From positions 1-38,700 of IMG/VR virus record IMGVR_UViG_3300036466_000106: DNA of 38,700 bases. One strand, given 5' to 3'. The translations under genes were made by a program, and so were the position numbers. The stretch is from a virus. Of the stretch, positions 25,471 to 37,300 are shown piece after piece (positions within the stretch are counted from its first letter, which is position 1; the number at the start of each line of letters is the position of its first letter). Under the pieces are notes generated by a model. It was not told the DNA's origin. It saw only the letters and a list, made by a program, of their open reading frames with translations, and did not search any database.

Positions 25471-25793
25471 AACTGGATGTCTCAGATCGTAAAGGGAAGA
25501 GGGCGAGAAATCTTCACAAGCTAAAAGAGGAGAACTTTGGAGAGGTGTCACCACTTCTTGAAAGGGAAAGGAATCTAGATGTATCTGACATAGCGCCGCT
25601 ACAAGAACTCTTTTGGAGCTTACACTTTATAAGAAGAACCTCCTCGGAAGGGATAGAACCCCTAGATCCTCTTAAAATAGAAACGCACATGAGGTTATCA
25701 GGTGAGAGCATATCCCCTTGGGAGTATAAGACCATTATGGAAATGGATCTAATATTTAGAGGGGCAGTAATGAATAAATGGGGGAGCGATTAA
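25425..25793 (+). CDS. Frameshift extension of tail chaperone (T part of gpGT-like fusion)
   Basis: In the -1 frame, reading is open from the slippery site to 25793. The fusion is 24976-25425 joined to 25425-25793, 272 aa in all. The extension contains ASCQHRAYEWIELYAELDV, LHKLKEENFGEVSPLL, and SGESISPWEYKTIMEMDLIF. The last segment resembles the T-domain motif of other GT proteins, which binds tail tube subunits. A GTG at 25545 could open the second half alone, but no ribosome site supports it. The stop TAA overlaps the tape measure ATG. Confidence 0.88.
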   Translation, partial: ASCQHRAYEWIELYAELDVSDRKGKRARNLHKLKEENFGEVSPLLERERNLDVSDIAPLQELFWSLHFIRRTSSEGIEPLDPLKIETHMRLSGESISPWEYKTIMEMDLIFRGAVMNKWGSD

Positions 25794-28700
25794 TGGCTGG
25801 AGAAGCTGAACTCAAAATTGGCTCAGAGAGCGTAGAGAAAACCACAGCAGCACTTGATTCACTCATAACCACATTAGAGAAATTACTTGTTGCTCAAAAC
25901 AAACAAACAAAGATAAATGATGATGCAGCCAAGTCTACAGATGCAGTGACTAATGCTGTTAAGCAAAGTGAGATTGCACGAAACAAGGCTATTGCACTTC
26001 TTGATCTAGAGAGTAAGGGTCTCTCTAAGACTAGTGATTCCTATAGTAAGCTTAAAGGGGAAATCCTTGCCCAAGAGGTTGCTGCTAAGAAGAATATTGA
26101 TACAGCAGAAAAGGATTACCAACAACTACTTGAGAATATCTCTGCTAAAGAAAAGGCTGTAGCTGCTAATAAGGAACTAGTTGCAACTACTAACTCGACA
26201 ACCAATGCATTAAAAGCTAGTGAAGCTGCATCAATAAAGGCTAATAGTCTACTTTCTCTCCAGCAGAGAGGTTTGGATGAGTTAAGTGATGAGTATGCTG
26301 AACTCAAGGCAGAGATCCTCGCCAAAGATGTTGCACTGCGTAAGGGTATTGATACCGAATCCAAAGAATACAAGCAGATCCTCAAGACAACTAAAGCCCA
26401 AGAGGTTGCCACCGCAAGATTAAAGGCACTTAGAAAGGCACAAAACTCTGCAAATGATGGTGCAGAAGAGGGCTCTGAGGCATTTGGAAAGTTCGCCAAG
26501 GGATTAGATGATGCTGGAAAGCAAGTACAGGTCCTTGATGGCCCTCTTGGTGGTATAGCCTCTCGTATGACAGCACTCTCTAGCATTCTTAAGAGTGGTG
26601 CAATTTCACTTGCAGCAGTTGGTCTTGGAATAGGTGCACTGGTCTTAGGTCTTCGGTCAGGGATTAAAACAGCCTCTGCCACAGAAGTTGCAATGAAACA
26701 GCTAGAAGCACAGGTGCTAATAACAGGTGGTGCAGCGGGTTATACAGCAGCACAGTTTGATGACATGGCGAGATCTTTTGCAATGTCCACACTGGGCAGT
26801 ACCGAAGAGATGAGGGGGCTAATCTCCTCTTTACTTGTATTTGATAGGGTATCTGGAGATGCATTTTCTAGAACGATAGCACTGGCTAACGACTTCCAAG
26901 CAACAGGACTATCTTCCGCAGGAGAAGTTGTTAAGAAGATAGGGAAAGCACTACAAGATCCAGTTAAAAACTACACAGAACTTAAGGAACTTGGTGTTGA
27001 TTTTAATAAAGAGCAATATGAAGCTGTAAAACAGGCAGAAGCCCTTGGTGACACATATGGTGCACAAGTTATCATACTAGATGCGCTAGAAGGTAAGGTA
27101 AAGGGTATAGCAGCAGCACAGGCAGATACACTTGCAGGTGATCTAGATACCTTTGGACAGAAGTGGAGCGAGTTGTGGGAGAAGGCAGCAAGTAATGCAA
27201 TGCCAATCCTGAGAGAGATAACCCAGACAGCAAACACAGGTTTAGATTTAATACTGCAAAGTGCAGAGACAGATTCACAGACGGATCTCCGCAGGTACAA
27301 GGAAGAACAAAACCTCACGGCTCAATCTACAAAAACCTTGAAAGAGGAAGTTACCCGATTAAATGATGAGCTTGCTGCAAATGCAAAGAGGTTGTATGAA
27401 CTGAGCAACAGCGCAATACCACTAATAGAGATGTCTGATTCATGGGGTGCGGTAACACAGGTGGTAGATCCAAGGTTTACCGCAGAAGTTGCTCTTCTTG
27501 ATAAAAGAAAAGAATCCCTTGTAATGCAAAAGAAAGAAGTTTCAGAGGTGCTTCAAGCAAGGGAATCTGCTGTAGTTTCTACTAAAAAACTTACCCTAGA
27601 ACAAGAGCTTTTCATAGAGTCACTAGAGAAAGAGCTTTCTGGACAAAAGAAGGTACAAGACCTTTTCATCTCTACCAGAGACATACGGTCTGCTGCTTAT
27701 AGACAGGCGAAGGTAGAGGAAGAGACACTAGCTATTGCTAGGGAGAAAGGCTTAGATCCGAAAGGGAATAAAGAAGAAGTTGATCAGATTAGGCGGGTAA
27801 TCCAAGCCAAGTCAGACTTGACTGAACAAAACATCCTACTTAACATCAGTATCCAAAAAGAGAAGTCACTTCTCAACCAACAAGACTCTCTTAAAAAAGA
27901 GATTGAGTTGAATAGGTTGGTTGGGGAAGGCTTACAGAAGAACTCCCTTGAGTATAATAAGATATCTGCTCTTATTGACTTGAGGAACAAAACCCTTTCC
28001 TCTGGTGGCTCTATCACAGATGACAACTTTAAAAGGCTTGAAAAGGAAACTGTTGCCCTTGTAGAGCTACAGGCTGAGATGCGTAAACTCACAGCACTCA
28101 GACAGTTTGACTCCAACAGTAGTACAGTTCAATCTCTAGAGAAATCCATAGAGCTTAATAGACTTCTTGCCACTGGTGTGTCAGAAACTTCTGATGAATA
28201 TATCCGCTATAACATGGAGCTTAACGCAAGGAACACAGCACTACAGCAAGGCATTGATCTGGAGTCAGAGGACTACCAGCAGTTACTTGACAAAGCTCAG
28301 GCTGTTGCGGATCTCCAGATAAAGCTGCAAGACCTGAAAGATATAGAGTCACTAGGTTTAACATTTGATTTGTCTGGGGGTTTAATCCGAGAGGATTCAC
28401 TTGCTGGAATACAAGATGCAGCCAGTAGATCAATCCAAACCATTATGGATGTAGCACTCTCTCAAGGACTTGAGGTTGATGATCCAGTTATAGAGGCTCT
28501 TCTCGCCTCAGTTAATGAGAAGTTTCAGGATGAGAAGAATCAGTTATACTTACCACTAGGGTTGGTAGTTGATGAGGAAGGTGCACTTCTCGCAGTAGAG
28601 TCCGCTGATGCTGTGAAGCTAGAGTTGAGAGAGCGGCTCAGGGAGATGGATGCTGAGGCAAAAGAACTCGGTATAGAGGATGAGATTGCGTATCAGGAAA

Positions 28701-29389
28701 GACGTGCAGAACTCATAAGGGAGTACGAAGACAAGGCCAATGAAGCAAGGGTAGAGAGTTTCAGAAAAAGTGCTGAAAATATGAGCCTCATCAGGGCAAA
28801 AGATACTGCTGACAGCATTTCTGCTGGTCTAGCTAATCTATCCGCAGTCGCTGGTAATAACAAGAAACTCGCTAAGCTATCAAAAGCAGCAGCGGTTTTC
28901 TCTGCGTCAGTGTCCCTTGTTCAGGGTATAGCAGAGGCTAATAAGCTCCCTTGGCCCGAAAACATACCAGCATACGCCCAGGCATTCTTGCAGGGAACAC
29001 AGATAATCCAGATGGCCTCATCCCTCAATGAGCCATCATTTGCATTTGGTGGTGTTGATATCCAAGGTGCTGGAACTGGAAGGTCAGATAGCATCAAAGC
29101 AAACATCGCTCGTGGTGAATCTGTTATCACAGCGCCTGCCACATCTCAATACAAGGACACATTGAGAAGGATGAATGCTGGACTGCCAATAAGTGCTGGT
29201 GGAGGCAACAGGAGCGTATCTATGCCACTTTCTATCAATATCCAAGGGGATGCATCAGAGAACACAGTTAGACTCATTGACGAGTCTCTGAGGAACTTTG
29301 AGACTAGGGTACAGCAAATCTCTGAGGGTGTTTCAATGGAGACAATACAACATGAACAAAACTATGGTGGATTGTTGAACCAGTTCTAG
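25793..29389 (+). CDS. Tail tape measure protein
   Basis: 1198-1199 aa from ATG 25793 (GGGGGAG 6 nt ahead); an in-frame ATG at 25778 lies before that site and within the GT frame. Long Lys/Glu/Ala-rich coiled coils occupy most of the chain. A hydrophobic segment (about residues 270-295, AISLAAVGLGIGALVLGLRS) is followed by a TMP-type domain (STEEMRGLISSLLVFDRVSG, LQDPVKNYTELKELGVDF). A second hydrophobic part lies near residues 1040-1080. The C-terminal 150 residues (FAFGGVDIQGAGTGRSDSIK) are typical of tape measure ends. Using about 1.5 angstrom per residue, tail length would be near 180 nm. No lysozyme or peptidase domain is evident. Confidence 0.93.
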   Translation: MAGEAELKIGSESVEKTTAALDSLITTLEKLLVAQNKQTKINDDAAKSTDAVTNAVKQSEIARNKAIALLDLESKGLSKTSDSYSKLKGEILAQEVAAKKNIDTAEKDYQQLLENISAKEKAVAANKELVATTNSTTNALKASEAASIKANSLLSLQQRGLDELSDEYAELKAEILAKDVALRKGIDTESKEYKQILKTTKAQEVATARLKALRKAQNSANDGAEEGSEAFGKFAKGLDDAGKQVQVLDGPLGGIASRMTALSSILKSGAISLAAVGLGIGALVLGLRSGIKTASATEVAMKQLEAQVLITGGAAGYTAAQFDDMARSFAMSTLGSTEEMRGLISSLLVFDRVSGDAFSRTIALANDFQATGLSSAGEVVKKIGKALQDPVKNYTELKELGVDFNKEQYEAVKQAEALGDTYGAQVIILDALEGKVKGIAAAQADTLAGDLDTFGQKWSELWEKAASNAMPILREITQTANTGLDLILQSAETDSQTDLRRYKEEQNLTAQSTKTLKEEVTRLNDELAANAKRLYELSNSAIPLIEMSDSWGAVTQVVDPRFTAEVALLDKRKESLVMQKKEVSEVLQARESAVVSTKKLTLEQELFIESLEKELSGQKKVQDLFISTRDIRSAAYRQAKVEEETLAIAREKGLDPKGNKEEVDQIRRVIQAKSDLTEQNILLNISIQKEKSLLNQQDSLKKEIELNRLVGEGLQKNSLEYNKISALIDLRNKTLSSGGSITDDNFKRLEKETVALVELQAEMRKLTALRQFDSNSSTVQSLEKSIELNRLLATGVSETSDEYIRYNMELNARNTALQQGIDLESEDYQQLLDKAQAVADLQIKLQDLKDIESLGLTFDLSGGLIREDSLAGIQDAASRSIQTIMDVALSQGLEVDDPVIEALLASVNEKFQDEKNQLYLPLGLVVDEEGALLAVESADAVKLELRERLREMDAEAKELGIEDEIAYQERRAELIREYEDKANEARVESFRKSAENMSLIRAKDTADSISAGLANLSAVAGNNKKLAKLSKAAAVFSASVSLVQGIAEANKLPWPENIPAYAQAFLQGTQIIQMASSLNEPSFAFGGVDIQGAGTGRSDSIKANIARGESVITAPATSQYKDTLRRMNAGLPISAGGGNRSVSMPLSINIQGDASENTVRLIDESLRNFETRVQQISEGVSMETIQHEQNYGGLLNQF

Positions 29390-29434
29390 CCTTGTGCTAC
29401 AGTATCAGTCCGTAACTTGTAAAGAGGAATAAGA

Positions 29435-29509
29435 ATGGGAAGTGAAGAGGGTTGGTTTGATGCATTTCCACCAATGTTGGGTATTTTGTATGTAGATTGC
29501 AGAGTGTAA
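29435..29509 (+). CDS. Possible 24-aa protein between tape measure and tip genes
   Basis: ATG 29435 with AGAGGAA 5-8 nt ahead opens a 24-codon frame, MGSEEGWFDAFPPMLG and onward, ending 18 nt before the next gene. A good ribosome site and snug fit between genes favour it, but the length is too short to be sure. No family recognised. Confidence 0.4.
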   Translation: MGSEEGWFDAFPPMLGILYVDCRV

Positions 29510-29527
29510 GGGCATAAGGAGTTAATA

Positions 29528-29929
29528 GTGGCAATTATACAGTTGCCACACCAAGATAAGATAGACAGGTCATCTGCACCAAGAAGTGAGGGGTTTGCCA
29601 TTAATGAGGTTTCATACTCAAGTAAGGTGTTCCAACGATCTTTTGCTGGTGCAGATGCAGAGTCTAGTCGGGAAGAGGTGTGGACAGTAAAATGGATGCA
29701 TCTGGAATACTACTCACCAGCGGAGGTGTTGGCTGGAAAGGTGAGTACGATAGATGATATCAGAAGTTTTTATAAGGCAGCACATCTTAATAAAGTAGAG
29801 TGGAAGCCTTTTGAAATAAACCAAAACAGGATATGGACTGTAGTCCCGAACACACTCAAGGTGGTTAACCCCGCTGGCAATGTATTCGAGGCAAGTCTTG
29901 ACCTGAAGTTTTTATACAACACAGTTTAA
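29528..29929 (+). CDS. Minor tail protein (gpM-like)
   Basis: 133 aa with a GTG start, AAGGAG 7 nt before. It has the form of lambda gpM/phage minor tail proteins that follow the tape measure: an early FAINEVSYSSKVFQRSF, then WTVKWMHLEYYSPAEVLA and a final WTVVPNTLKVVNPAG, EASLDLKFLY. The product helps build the tail tip that caps the tube. The order M-L-K-I-J is conserved in this window, which supports the call. Confidence 0.7.
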   Translation: MAIIQLPHQDKIDRSSAPRSEGFAINEVSYSSKVFQRSFAGADAESSREEVWTVKWMHLEYYSPAEVLAGKVSTIDDIRSFYKAAHLNKVEWKPFEINQNRIWTVVPNTLKVVNPAGNVFEASLDLKFLYNTV

Positions 29930-29944
29930 ATTGGAGGTGATATT

Positions 29945-30520
29945 GTGGCAACACTGGCACAACAAAGGGCTGGAGAATTCTTAGGGGGCATTGTCTACCT
30001 TCTGACTATTGATATGACACATATCACCAACAACCCACTACACATAAGGCGGTTTACAAATTCGTATGGAGAAGATGGAACAGGGTATCTTTACCAAGGG
30101 AATAGGTACACACCCTATCCGTATGAGCTTAAGCAGGTGAAGAGAAATGCTAAGGCCAACAAGTCAGGGTCTAAACTTGTCATAGGGGACAATGAGGACT
30201 TTGTACTCTCAAGGTTTATAGATCAGGTTGGTGGCTCCTTACAAGGGGCAAGGGTGTTAGAGCTAAAAGTATATGGTGATTTCCTTGACACAGGTGCAAC
30301 CCCCAACCCGCTTGCATATTCTAAAAGGATCGATCATATAGTTGATTACATAGAAGATAATGACAAAATTATAGGGGAAAAGACCATTCACACTCAAGAC
30401 CCCCTCTCCCGTGATATCCAAGTCCCGACTGTGACATTTAGTGCAGGAACACCAAACAGCGGCGAGTCACTTATTAACGTATTCCCTGCACTCGATAGAA
30501 CTATTGCCAAGGACAGATGA
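29945..30520 (+). CDS. Minor tail protein (gpL-like)
   Basis: 191 aa starting at GTG or the same position's reading with GGAGGTG ahead. The text AQQRAGEFLGGIVYLLTIDM, YLYQGNRYTPYPYELKQVKR and ARVLELKVYGDFLD fits the gpL type of tail tip protein. Lambda gpL carries a C-terminal Fe-S cluster; this protein ends without a cysteine group, so the cluster is absent. Its stop overlaps the next start (ATGA). Confidence 0.7.
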   Translation: MATLAQQRAGEFLGGIVYLLTIDMTHITNNPLHIRRFTNSYGEDGTGYLYQGNRYTPYPYELKQVKRNAKANKSGSKLVIGDNEDFVLSRFIDQVGGSLQGARVLELKVYGDFLDTGATPNPLAYSKRIDHIVDYIEDNDKIIGEKTIHTQDPLSRDIQVPTVTFSAGTPNSGESLINVFPALDRTIAKDR

Positions 30521-30849
30521 TGAAAGAAGATCTTAAACTAGAAATAGAAAGGTGTGCCTTAAAAAGGTTTCCAAACGAAATGGTTGGGTGTGTTGTAGGT
30601 GGTAAGTTTGTTGAGCTAGATAATGTATCTAATGAACCAGAGAATAGGTACAGATTAAGTGCAAAAGATAAGGTTCTTATTTTTGAAATAGGAGAGTCAC
30701 TTGATGCGCTAGTACATTCACATCCTAAAATGGACAACACCCCCAGTGGTGCAGACCTTAAATCACAGCAGATGTGCCAGTTCCCCTTTTGGATAATTGG
30801 AACTGATGGTGTGAGTTGTACAGAAATAATGGTGGTGGGAAATGAGTAA
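30517..30849 (+). CDS. JAB/JAMM-domain tail tip peptidase (gpK N-terminal domain only)
   Basis: 110 aa. A JAMM metal site is visible as HSHPKMDNTPSGAD (His-x-His, then Ser-x2-Asp) with an upstream Glu in EIGESLDA. In lambda, gpK joins this JAB domain to an NlpC/P60 cell-wall peptidase; here the second domain is missing and the gene ends just after the JAB fold. The ATG at 30520 has better spacing to AAGGA (7 nt) than the one at 30517. It might cleave a tail protein or just form the tip. Confidence 0.75.
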   Translation: MMKEDLKLEIERCALKRFPNEMVGCVVGGKFVELDNVSNEPENRYRLSAKDKVLIFEIGESLDALVHSHPKMDNTPSGADLKSQQMCQFPFWIIGTDGVSCTEIMVVGNE

Positions 30850-31330
30850 ACATCAGGTAATTTTTCATGGGAAGTTTAAAGAGAGTTATTGTGACCAACC
30901 TGTAAGCTTCTCCGCTGATAGCATGACCATGCTGATGAGGCTTATATTTAAAAGTGCATTCCCATCTTTCATAAAAAATGAAGACCATTTCTCAATCGTT
31001 ATTGAGGATGAGTCGGGAAACTTTACAGAAATATATGATCCAGAGCAAGCCCTTCCACTTAGTAATTGCAAGGTTCATATCCTCCCCAGTACAGATGGTG
31101 CATACGTCTATGAGATTATTGCGATAGTCATTGCCATTATTGCTGTAGGTGTTGCGCTCCTATTGGCACCAAAACTTGATATGAATAAAGATACAGCATC
31201 TGGTGCTAACTGGGAATCCCCTGAAAACGTCATAGGGCAGGGAGGTGTTACACCAGTCCTCCTTGGCACAAGGCTTGTAGGTAGTCGTGTTGTTTCTCAT
31301 GGAATAGATTCAAGCCTTTATGTAAAGTAA
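30842..31330 (+). CDS. Tail tip assembly protein (gpI-like)
   Basis: 162 aa. A ubiquitin-like beta half (VIFHGKFKESYCDQPVSF..., KVHILPSTDGAY) is followed by a strong hydrophobic segment at about residues 90-112 (YEIIAIVIAIIAVGVALLLA) and a Gly-rich end. This layout is that of lambda gpI and TipI-like proteins, which assist insertion of the gpJ tip. It overlaps the JAB gene by 8 nt. Confidence 0.82.
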   Translation: MSKHQVIFHGKFKESYCDQPVSFSADSMTMLMRLIFKSAFPSFIKNEDHFSIVIEDESGNFTEIYDPEQALPLSNCKVHILPSTDGAYVYEIIAIVIAIIAVGVALLLAPKLDMNKDTASGANWESPENVIGQGGVTPVLLGTRLVGSRVVSHGIDSSLYVK

Positions 31331-31340
31331 GAGAGGTAAT

Positions 31341-34300
31341 ATGTTTGACAGTAAACCTGTAAGATACAAGGTACAACCCACGGAGACCCCTCCTGAGGGA
31401 TTTGACCACGAACTCTATAAAATAAGAGGTCAAAAGGTCGTTTATGGTAGTAAAAGTAATTCTCACTTTGTAGATGTAATCTCTCTTGGCCCAGTGGGAG
31501 GTATACAGCGGGTTTATCTGGATGAGACACCCTTAACAGTGGGAGAATTCCCACAATCTAAAATGTACTTCCATGATGGTAGAGGTTCATCATTGCCTTG
31601 GGATGGAAATTTCAAGTATGTAGAAAGAACAATACAAATTGGCAAACAAGCAGACATTACAGATGTAGGTGAGGGTAATTTCTCAACAACGACTTTTAAC
31701 AGGAAAGTAACTAGCTTAGGTGTTGTTGGTTTGCGGGTGAACTTCACATCCCCAAGTTTCACCCACAAAGATGACAAAAATAGAGAGAAGACAGCAAAGG
31801 CTAGATTCTCTGTTACCGCGCTAAATCCTGATGGATCTGTTGCTGCTCATGGGAGTACAAGGTACACAGATTTCTCTGCCAAAAACCCAACAGCAATACA
31901 GGTTACACTGGATGCCCCATCAGGTTTTGAGTCTAGCCTGTGGGAATATAGGGTTGAGATGGAAGTCAGGGGTAATTACTACAGAACTTCTGTGAACGGG
32001 GGCTGGACTGCTGCGACAGTAACTGAGATTTATAGAGACACCCAAAAGTATGATAAAATTTCTTATGCTAGTGGTACAATCGTTGCGAGTGATGTGTCTG
32101 GCAAGATACCCAAGAGGCAATACCTTGTAGATGGTTATCAGGTACTAGTCCCTGTATACCAGACTATAGGTCAAGAGCAAGTTCTTACTGGAGACTTCTC
32201 CCGCTCAACCTCTGACAGTCCTGCATGGAACGCTATGGCAGTCCTAACCGATGGCCTTTGGGGTGGAAACCTCCCTATAGACAAGATTGATATAACCTCT
32301 TTTGATGAGTTGCATAAATATAGCCAAGAGATGGTGGGTGGGAGTAAGCGGCACTCTTTCAGCCAATATGTTATCAAGGCAGACAATTACTATAAGCTTG
32401 CCTCTGAGATTGTTGGATCAGCAGATGCTAAGTTGTATGAAGACACATCAGGCAGGATCGGTGTCATTATTGACAGGCAGATACCTGAGAGGAGGATAAT
32501 AACCACTTATGATATTGTTGGTGGTTCTGTAAAAAGAACAACTGTGTCTGATAATAAGAAGATAAACTTTGTTGAAGCGGAGTTTGAAGATCAGGATAAC
32601 GTTTACAAGAAGACTATCATCTATGACCAGAACCAAGATGCAATTAATAAGTATGGTGTTGTTAGTAAGAAGCTAAAACTAGACAACTGCACCAGAGAAG
32701 CTGAGGCGAGAAGAGCAATACGTAAATTGTTAATTACCTCTCAGATTGCTACATCCTCTTATGTGTTCAAAGTTGGACATGCTCACGAGGATATTCAGAT
32801 TGGAGAAGTTGTTGAGCTATATGATCGCCTACACTCCAACATAAACTATTGTGGAAAGGTGGTAAAAGAGGGATCAACAACCACAAAAATTAACATTGAC
32901 CCAAGGACACCTATTGATCTTACTGGACTGTCTTCCCCAGTGTTCACTGTGGATAATGGCAGAGGTGTTCCTACAAAAATTGCAATCCAATCTTGGACAC
33001 CTCAGAGTATAACATTAGTAAGCCCACTACCCACACTGCTAGAGGACTTCACCTCCTTTGGTGTAGATGATGCTGATGTGGAGGGAGTGAAACCAACACT
33101 AATTAAGGTGCTTGGCGTTGATGATTCAAATGGTGTACTCTCTGTAGAGGGGGTAGAGTATAATGACTCTTTGTATAGTCATGTAGAAAACGGCACACCA
33201 CTTGTTGTTCACAAATACAGATACACCCCCTCTCAGACACAGCAAGATATCCTCAATTTAACAATCCAGCAAAACTTAGGTGGAATTACAGCTACATGGG
33301 GCGCTATTGTTGGTGGGTATGAGTATGGGTACACTTGGGAATTTACCCCAATAGGAGAAGATAACTCAAGAGTTGTTTCTAGTGGGATTGTGTCATCACC
33401 TTCATCCTCCGTAAACAATCCTCTAGAGGAAGGTGTATATTCTATAAGGGTGTTTCCTGTACTTGCAGGGCAACAAGCTGGACAACCTATATCTGAAACT
33501 ATTTCAATAAGTGCAACTGCTGGATCTGTCTTGCCATCACCTACAAACTTGAAAGTGCTGTTGCCAGACGGAACTCCAAGTAGTGAATACTTCAGTGATG
33601 AGTTTATGGTCTCATGGGATCAAGTTGAAGAGTCGGGTGGTACAACCTTATCACATTTCAAGTTGAGGATTGCACAGGGTGTGATTCAAAAAGAGGTAAT
33701 TGTTAGTGGGCAAGATAGGAGTCACTTCTTCTCAAGTGATGAGCTCACTGACTTCTTTGGGGAATATGAGAGGACGTTTGATTTAGAAGTGCTTGCTGTG
33801 GACTCTGAGGTTCGTTCTACTGGACTTGCTCAACTGACGACTACTAACATAGCACCACCTGCACCAAACGTCACAGTAGAGGATATAGGGAGCTTACAGT
33901 TATCATATTCACCATCTATTCCTTCAGATGTTGTTGGTGCAATAGCTAGGATGTGGGAAGGTACAGACATTAATGAGGCTCCTCCTGTTGGATATAAAGA
34001 GGTAATATCCTCTACACCACAGACAATAACCATCCCTGATGGATTAATTTTGACAGATGGAACACCTTATGTGTTCAACATCACTTGGGTTGATGCTTTT
34101 GGTGAGAGTACAAATAAGGCTAAGCAGGTAATATCCTTTGATCCTGACATAGTTATACCTGTACCGCCTGAGTTAACAACTGTAACTCCTGTTGACAGTC
34201 AGACAGTTGTGGTTAACTTTACACATGATGGTACTTACCTTAGCAAGATAAAGCTCAGCTACCAGAGAGTAGGGACGGATACATGGGTAGAACTTGCTGA

Positions 34301-37300
34301 GGTGTTTAATATCCCACAAACTGGGGGAAACAATGATTACGACCAACTGACGGACACTGGATTTATACGTGTATCTGGTCTTGTAAGAAACTTTGAATAT
34401 AACTTTAAGGTTGTAGCGGCTAATGTGGACAGTCCATATTCCCCAGAGTCTAATATTGTAACTGGAAGCCCCTATATTGATGCAGCAACTGGTGGTGAAC
34501 TAGGAGATCTTACTGACTTAGTAAATAACATCAATGATGACTTTTTACTGAGAATAAGCTCGGAAGAGATTAGCCGTAAGGATACAGATAAGGCACTATT
34601 CGACACAGCAGCAGCATCTGTTCAGCTAAGGAGAGATCTAGATAGCGGAATGTCAGGATTGACAGATGCCGTATTTGAAGTTGATCCAAGTAATGGACAA
34701 ATAAGGAATAGGGCATTCTCTTATACTGACAATGCGTTCTCTGAGGCCAATCTCCTTATTGATGGTGTTAACTCAGAGGTAGCAATTCAGGCAGGAAGGA
34801 TAACAGATGCTGAAGGAAGAATAACAGATGCAGAGTCAGAAATATCTGTTCAGGCAGGGCAGATAGCGCTAAAGGCATCCTACACAGAGGTTAATGAGAT
34901 TGTAGCAGGTGCTATTGATGCAATCTTGCCAGTATACTCCTTTGGATTTTTCAATTCATCTGAAGGTTGGTCAGCAGTAAATGGCACACTTACACCTGCA
35001 ACAAGTAAGATATCTCTTACATGGGGTGATATAGAAAACCAAGCACTTAATTACAGTGCAGATGAAAACCCATTCATAAGTGTCAGTATAGAGAGGACAG
35101 ATGGTACAGGTTGGTCTGGTGATCTCGTTGTAAGCTTTGATTCTGCACCTGATCAAACGTACTCTGGGGTTATACTTCCAGTTGAGGCAGGTGGTGTTGT
35201 TGTACGTAACCTTAACCTGAGTGGAGAGCCGACATATACAGGCACTGTAACAGGTATCCGTCTCAAGTTAGGCACATCGGTTTCAGATACATTTGATATT
35301 AGCAGCATCACAATTGGGAAACCATCAGCAGCTCAAGAATCTCTAGAGGGGATCACTGTACAAGTGAATCAGCTTGGTATTGACATTGATGCAGTTGAGG
35401 GTAGCCTATCAAATTATGTAACTACAGCATTCTATACAGCCAATTCTGTCACATTTAATAACCTAGATGTCACGCTTGATGGTGCTGATGCCATAATAAG
35501 CCTCAAAGCAACACAGCAAGAGTTAGATAACAATGGCACACTCTCCAAAGCTAATGATGCTGCTATCTGGATTGATGCTAGTGAATCAAATATAACACAG
35601 GTAGTGTCAAGCTATAATGCTCAGGTGGGTGGGATAGATGATCAGATAAGTGGTTTGAATGATCAATATAGTGCTGTACAATCAGAGATTGATGCTAGTT
35701 TAGGACTTATACGTGATCAGGCTGTTAGTATAAATAGGCTTGGAAACAAAGATAAGGATGTCGAGAAGAATGCATTCTATGCAGCAACGCAATTACTCAA
35801 GCAACGAGATGGGCTATTAGAGGTTGGTGAGTCAGTTGCAACTGCTGACAGGCAGCTACAGTCACTCACTGATGATGTCAGCGCACTCTCTCAAGAGGTT
35901 GTGGAATTAACAGCAAGTGTTGGTAGTGAATTTGGGCAGATAGATGCAATCTTCACGAATCTGAACCGAGTTATTGCTAATGAAACAAGTGCAAGGGTGT
36001 CTAATGATACCCTGATGTCAGCAAGTGTTCAAGAAAACAGTTCTGAAATAGTTAGATCCAATCAAGCTATTGTTGATGAGACAAATGCTCGTGTATCTGC
36101 TATTAGTCAGCTAACTGCGCAGGTTAATGAAGATATTGCTTTGGTTGATCAATCAGCGAAGGCAGCTATAGGGTACTGTGTAATTGGAGGAAACCCATCC
36201 TCTCAAGAAACCAAGTCACTTTGTGAGGCAGCGGGTGGGACATGGATAAATAGTACACTTGCAACGGCAACCAGAACGGTTCAGGTATCCTCTGGTGGGA
36301 ACACAGCCACTGTTGGGGATTTCTATGAATCATATATTGACCTTGAAGGCAATGTTAATGGTAAGGCTGTTATAGGTGTTGATGTTAATGGCACTTGGAC
36401 TGGAATGTCGGTTGTAGGTGGCAATAATTACAATAAAATAACCTTTAAAGGGGATGCTGTAGAATTCCAGACAGCGGCAGGTGTGCCTGCATTATATTGG
36501 AATAGTGCGGATAACGTGTGGGTCTTCAACGGAAGGCTGGTTGTTGGCGGCTATCAGGTAGATGGTGAAAATGATATACGGGCGCTAGATGGTGATACCA
36601 TTTATGAAGTGTATCAATACTCTGTCAACGGGTCTACTAATTGGCATACAAATTATACCACAGGAGATTTATACAGACGTACAGCTACTGTAATTAATGG
36701 GGTGACAGGTTCATGGTCTGCTGCTGCAAGAATAACTGGACTGGATGGTGCTGATGGTGAAAGTGGGGCAGGGTTTTATGGTTCAGTGTATACAGCAATT
36801 GACTGGACAGCATCAACGGCTAATAGTAGATTCACAAGCCTTGTTGGTCGAGCACCTGTCAAATTAGATATCTTCACACAGACCAGATCTGATGGCACAG
36901 ACTCACAAGCTAGGCAGTATAATGGAAGCTCATGGGTATCTGTTGCACTTCAAGTGAATGGATCAATAGTTGCCAAGGACACCATTGCGGGGGACAGGTT
37001 GGTTGCTGGGACGGAAATAAGTGCTCCAGTAATAAAAGGTGGATCTTTTGAGCTGGTGGGAACAACCTACCTTAAGTATCAATCATCAACACCTTTTGGC
37101 CCACACAACCTTATAGAGTGGTACGGGCCAAAGTTAAATGGGGTTACTTGGAATACTACTACCTCTCGCCCAATACCAAGTGGTATGGCGAAGAGTAATG
37201 CAACCACTTATTTTGATTCTAGTGGAAAGGCATTCTTTGGTGGGGGTATAATAGCTGGTGATCTCCGGAATGCTATAACTACTACAGAAAATTCCTCTAC

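Noticed and set aside
26116-26682. 188-aa minus-strand frame
   Set aside because: Antisense shadow of the tape measure coding sequence; no ribosome site.
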